Below are positions 60,910 to 64,000 of a stretch of DNA of 64,000 nucleotides, in pieces. The translations under genes and the position numbers were made by a program. The notes beneath the pieces are model-generated. The model was given only the letters and a program-made list of their open reading frames with translations, was not told the origin of the DNA and ran no database searches. The first letter of the stretch is position 1. The number at the start of each line of letters is the position of its first letter. The DNA is from Jeotgalibacillus terrae (GTDB lineage: Bacteria; Bacillota; Bacilli; Bacillales; Jeotgalibacillaceae). The stretch spans positions 183,359-247,358 of the forward strand of contig NZ_JAFBDK010000004.1 in assembly GCF_016908195.1 (NCBI RefSeq), read 5' to 3'.

Positions 60910-61452
60910 ATGGAACAATTTCATGCGACAACGATATTTGCAATCAGGCATAAAGATGGTGCTGCAATGGCAGGGGACGGCCAGGTAACACTTGGTAATT
61001 CCGTTGTCATGAAAAATACAGCACGCAAAGTAAGAAAAATTTTTAACGGACAGGTTATTGCGGGTTTTGCAGGATCTGTTGCAGATGCATTCACGCTTTT
61101 TGAAATGTTTGAAGGGAAGCTTCAGGAGTATAACGGCAACCTTCAAAGAGCAGCAGTAGAAGTAGCAAAGCAGTGGAGAAGTGATAAGGTGCTGAGACGG
61201 CTTGAAGCATTACTGATCGTTATGAATAAAGATGGTCTTCTGCTGATCTCCGGAACAGGTGAAGTTATTGAACCTGACGATGATATTTTAGCGATCGGCT
61301 CAGGCGGCAACTACGCCTTATCAGCCGGAAGAGCGCTGAAAAAACATGCAGGTGAGCATATGGGCGCAAAAGAAATAGCTGAAGCTTCATTAAATACAGC
61401 AGCTGATATTTGCGTATTTACAAATCACAACATTATCGTTGAAGAGCTGTAA
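60910..61452 (+). CDS. hslV: HslV/ClpQ peptidase subunit of the HslUV protease
   Basis: The 180-residue proteasome-like subunit begins [13 protein letters not shown] by the best start (ATG 60910 after AGAGGGTG). The downstream blocks [23 protein letters not shown] and [16 protein letters not shown] are typical. In B. subtilis CodW the exposed N-terminal residue is a serine (MSSFHATT). Here no serine follows the start Met, so the nucleophile would have to be the conserved Thr of HATT after removal of a short propeptide. It pairs with HslU, 13 bases downstream. Confidence 0.95.
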   Translation: MEQFHATTIFAIRHKDGAAMAGDGQVTLGNSVVMKNTARKVRKIFNGQVIAGFAGSVADAFTLFEMFEGKLQEYNGNLQRAAVEVAKQWRSDKVLRRLEALLIVMNKDGLLLISGTGEVIEPDDDILAIGSGGNYALSAGRALKKHAGEHMGAKEIAEASLNTAADICVFTNHNIIVEEL

Positions 61453-61465
61453 GGAGGCGGTCAGA

Positions 61466-62878
61466 ATGAGACAGTCAGCAGAGTTAACACCGAAACAGAT
61501 TGTTGAAAAGCTTGATCAGTATATCGTAGGCCAGCGAGAAGCTAAAAGAGCGGTTGCAGTTGCGCTGAGAAACCGTTACAGAAGAAATCTGCTGGAAGAA
61601 TCAATGAGAGATGAGATCATTCCTAAGAATATCCTGATGATGGGCCCGACTGGCGTTGGTAAAACTGAAATTGCCAGAAGAATTGCCAAGCTTGTCGGCG
61701 CGCCTTTTATTAAAGTGGAAGCCACAAAATTCACTGAAGTAGGATACGTTGGCAGAGATGTTGAATCAATGGTACGTGATCTGATGGAAACGTCAGTCAG
61801 AATCGTTAAAGAAGAAAAGATGCAGTCTGTGCAAACTAAAGCTGAAGAAAATGCGAATAAAAGACTTGTTAAACTGATCGTACCTTCAGCTAAAAAATCT
61901 CAGAACTTTAAAAATCCGTTTGAAATGATGTTTGGCGGTAATGATCAGAATCAGGAACAGCAAAGCGAAACTTCTGAAGATGAATTATCACTCCGCGAAA
62001 AGCGTCAGGAGATTGCCCGGAAGTTAAAAGACGGTGAGCTTGAAGACCGTATAGTCACAGTGGAAGTGGACGAAAGTCAGTCAGCTTCTATGTATGACAT
62101 GCTTCAGGGATCAGGTATGGAACAGATGGGCATGAATTTTCAGGATGCGCTTAGTAATCTGATGCCGAAGAAGAAAAAGAAGCGTAAATTATCAGTGAAA
62201 GATGCAAGAAAAGTGCTGACTCATGATGAAGCACAAAAGCTGATTGATATGGACGAAGTATCTCAGGAAGCACTTTACCGTGCTGAACAGACAGGTATGA
62301 TTTTTATTGATGAAATTGATAAAATTGCTTCGAAGTCTTCTGGTTCGGGATCACAGGATGTATCAAGAGAAGGTGTACAGAGAGATATCCTTCCAATTGT
62401 AGAAGGCTCAACGGTGAACACAAAATACGGTCCGGTTAAAACGGACCACGTATTGTTTGTCGCAGCAGGCGCATTTCATACAGCCAAGCCGTCAGATTTA
62501 ATTCCTGAACTGCAGGGGCGTTTCCCGATCCGCGTGGAACTCCAGAAACTTGCAGTTGAAGACTTTGTCCGGATCTTAACTGAACCGGACCATGCATTAT
62601 TAAAGCAGTATACAGCACTGATGGCGACTGAAGGGATCGAAGTAGATTTCACAGAAGACGCTGTCAGAAGGCTTGCAGAGATCGCTTATCAGGTTAATCA
62701 GGAAACTGACAATATCGGAGCGAGAAGACTGCACACAATTATGGAAAAACTGCTCGAGGATTTATCCTTTGAAGCATCTGATATTGCACTCGGTACAATC
62801 TCGATTACACCTGCTTATGTAGATGAGAAATTAGCAAAAATTGCAGGCAGCAGAGATTTAAGCGAGTTTATTTTGTAG
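61466..62878 (+). CDS. hslU: HslU/ClpY ATPase subunit of the HslUV protease
   Basis: The 470-residue AAA+ unfoldase has Walker A in [13 protein letters not shown] (about 60-72), the pore motif GYVGRD (about 92-97), a large intermediate domain (about 110-240), Walker B in FIDEIDKIA (about 280) and a C-terminal IARRL-type sensor 2 region ending in EFIL. It unfolds substrates and feeds them to HslV. The start is ATG 61466, preceded by AAGGAGG; an earlier in-frame start lies inside hslV. Confidence 0.97.
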   Translation: MRQSAELTPKQIVEKLDQYIVGQREAKRAVAVALRNRYRRNLLEESMRDEIIPKNILMMGPTGVGKTEIARRIAKLVGAPFIKVEATKFTEVGYVGRDVESMVRDLMETSVRIVKEEKMQSVQTKAEENANKRLVKLIVPSAKKSQNFKNPFEMMFGGNDQNQEQQSETSEDELSLREKRQEIARKLKDGELEDRIVTVEVDESQSASMYDMLQGSGMEQMGMNFQDALSNLMPKKKKKRKLSVKDARKVLTHDEAQKLIDMDEVSQEALYRAEQTGMIFIDEIDKIASKSSGSGSQDVSREGVQRDILPIVEGSTVNTKYGPVKTDHVLFVAAGAFHTAKPSDLIPELQGRFPIRVELQKLAVEDFVRILTEPDHALLKQYTALMATEGIEVDFTEDAVRRLAEIAYQVNQETDNIGARRLHTIMEKLLEDLSFEASDIALGTISITPAYVDEKLAKIAGSRDLSEFIL

Positions 62879-62896
62879 ACTATGATAACGTCAAAT

Positions 62897-63015
62897 GTTG
62901 TTTTATCACAGCTGGCGATTGCAGCGGAAGGGAGAAGGACTCCGGCAGGCTCACCGCACGCCCTGCGGAAAGCGTTCCCCCAGAAGCAGAATCAGGCAGC
63001 CAACTTTAACACAAC
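62897..63015 (+). repeat. GC-rich structured intergenic repeat, copy 3
   Basis: The element lies between hslU and codY. The core AGGCTCACCGC (62947-62957) and GCGGAAAGCG (62965-62974) has the same 18-base offset as in copy 2, and GCAGG pairs with CCTGC around it. The flanks are imperfect inverted repeats, GTTGTTTTA and TTAACACAAC. Confidence 0.8.
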
Positions 63016-63095
63016 TATTTAGAAAAAGTTTTACGTTTTTTGAATAAGGGAAAGATGATACTAAAAATAGAGAAACAGCAGGAGGAATTCAGGAT

Positions 63096-63875
63096 ATGAA
63101 TTTACTAGGAAAAACAAGAGAAATTAACTCAATGCTACAACAATCAGCCGGTAAGCCGGTAAACTTCAAAGAAATGGCAGAAACACTGAGCAGCGTGATC
63201 GAAGCCAACGTATTTATCCTCAGCAGAAAAGGTAAGCTATTAGGCTTTGCGGTTAACCAGCAGATTGAAAATGAACGTATGAAGCAAATGCTAGAAGACC
63301 GTCAGTTCCCTGAACAGTACACGAAAAACCTGTTCAACATTACTGAAACATCACCAAACCTTGATATTGAAAGTGAGTATACAGCATTTCCTGTTGAAAA
63401 CAAGGACCTTTTCGCAAAAGGTCTGACAACGATTGTACCGATCATCGGTGGAGGTGACCGTCTTGGTACACTAATCCTTGCACGTGTTGAGCAGAACTTT
63501 GAAGATGATGATCTGATTCTTGGAGAATATGGTGCGACAGTAGTAGGGATGGAAATCCTTCGTGAAAAAGCAGATGAGATTGAAGAAGAAGCGAGAAGCA
63601 AAGCGGTTGTTCAAATGGCGATCAGTTCACTTTCTTACAGTGAGCTTGAAGCAATTGAACACATCTTTGAAGAACTTGATGGAAAAGAAGGCCTGCTTGT
63701 AGCTTCTAAGATCGCTGACCGTGTTGGAATTACGCGCTCGGTTATTGTAAATGCACTGCGTAAACTTGAAAGTGCGGGTGTCATCGAATCACGTTCACTT
63801 GGAATGAAGGGAACGTATATTAAAGTGCTGAATGATAAATTCTTAGTTGAACTTGAGAACCTTAAAAGAAACTAA
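63096..63875 (+). CDS. codY: GTP-sensing transcriptional pleiotropic repressor CodY
   Basis: The 259-residue regulator has an N-terminal GAF domain that binds branched-chain amino acids (about 1-155), a linker helix and a C-terminal winged helix-turn-helix ([22 protein letters not shown], about 203-224, in part). It represses stationary-phase, amino acid transport and virulence or competence genes when GTP and isoleucine are plentiful. The length equals that of B. subtilis CodY. GCAGGAGGA precedes the ATG. In B. subtilis the flagellar operon follows; here an insertion sequence begins about 30 bases after the stop. Confidence 0.98.
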   Translation: MNLLGKTREINSMLQQSAGKPVNFKEMAETLSSVIEANVFILSRKGKLLGFAVNQQIENERMKQMLEDRQFPEQYTKNLFNITETSPNLDIESEYTAFPVENKDLFAKGLTTIVPIIGGGDRLGTLILARVEQNFEDDDLILGEYGATVVGMEILREKADEIEEEARSKAVVQMAISSLSYSELEAIEHIFEELDGKEGLLVASKIADRVGITRSVIVNALRKLESAGVIESRSLGMKGTYIKVLNDKFLVELENLKRN

Positions 63876-63905
63876 AGTATAATAAAAAGAACCGGTCACA
63901 GTGTG

Positions 63906-64000
63906 TGAACTGCGCCCTGTCAAGTAGACAGTAAAAAAGAAAAAAGGTTAGAACTACGCTACGGCCTGGTATCGATACTCTATCGGTGCCAGGTTGTTTA
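63906..64000 (-). mobile_element. IS3-family (IS150-like) insertion sequence, right end
   Basis: The sequence from about 63906 (TGAACTGCGCCCTGTC then AAGTAGACAG) has the form of the terminal inverted repeat of IS3/IS150-group elements, which begin with TG. A transposase C-terminus on the minus strand follows directly. The rest of the element lies beyond the window. The exact boundary is uncertain by a few bases because the preceding host sequence is also TG-rich. Confidence 0.8.
63954..64000 (-). CDS. IS3-family transposase, C-terminal end (partial)
   Basis: Reading the minus strand, the last 14 complete codons give NNLAPIEYRYQAVA and a TAG stop at 63956-63954. This is the characteristic C-terminus of the IS150-group OrfB integrase (rve domain), where NNL-x-P-x-EYR is conserved. 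Only this end is visible, so the intactness of the transposase cannot be judged. Confidence 0.85.
   Translation of the reverse strand, partial: NNLAPIEYRYQAVA

Overview
This is a chromosomal core segment of a spore-forming, low-to-moderate GC Gram-positive bacterium of the Bacillales. Nearly every gene has a close counterpart in Bacillus subtilis, and the order lspA-rluD-pyr...topA-trmFO-xerC-hslVU-codY is the one known there. The 28-residue coat-assembly peptide gene spoVM points to endospore formation. The sequence alone does not settle the genus; a Bacillaceae or Planococcaceae relative such as Jeotgalibacillus would fit. No tRNA, rRNA, CRISPR array or prophage was seen.

Layout. (1) 1-12750: the end of lspA, rluD, and a complete pyrimidine operon, pyrR-pyrP-pyrB-pyrC-carA-carB-pyrK-pyrD-pyrF-pyrE. 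It is read from a promoter inside the 3' end of rluD and controlled by three PyrR-type attenuators. (2) 12800-28620: rqcH on the minus strand, then yicC-remA-gmk-rpoZ, coaBC-priA-def-fmt-rsmB-prpC-prkC-rsgA-rpe, thiN-spoVM, and rpmB on the minus strand. This covers nucleotide and CoA metabolism, replication restart, protein maturation, Ser/Thr phosphorylation and ribosome assembly. (3) 28850-38520: an Asp23 protein and fatty-acid kinase FakA, serine dehydratase sdaAB-sdaAA, recG, and the fapR-plsX-fabD-fabG-acpP lipid cluster with a FapR-like operator over its promoter. (4) 38650-46360: rnc-smc-ftsY, ylxM-ffh, rpsP-khpA, covering RNA processing, chromosome condensation and the signal recognition particle. 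(5) 46500-53016: ylqD-rimM-trmD-rplS-lepB-rbgA-rnhB, then two flagellar-export-like proteins of unknown role (FliK-like and FlhB C-terminal-like). (6) 53137-63875: sucCD, dprA, topA, trmFO, xerC, hslVU and the global nutrient regulator codY.

Most genes are tightly packed, with ATGA or longer overlaps. Four genes appear to use TTG starts (pyrF, coaBC, recG, lepB) and three GTG (fakA, rnc, khpA). Compared with B. subtilis, the sulfate-assimilation cys cluster and the calcium-ATPase gene yloB are absent around rqcH, and a signal peptidase gene lies between rplS and rbgA.

The less ordinary content lies between genes: a family of GC-rich structured repeats (three clear copies and one probable remnant), an IS3-family insertion sequence starting about 30 bp after codY in what looks like its terminator, and a 342-bp AT-rich region before topA. 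I found no clearly new multi-gene system. The best candidate for undescribed biology is the FliK-like/FlhB-like pair at 50972-53016.
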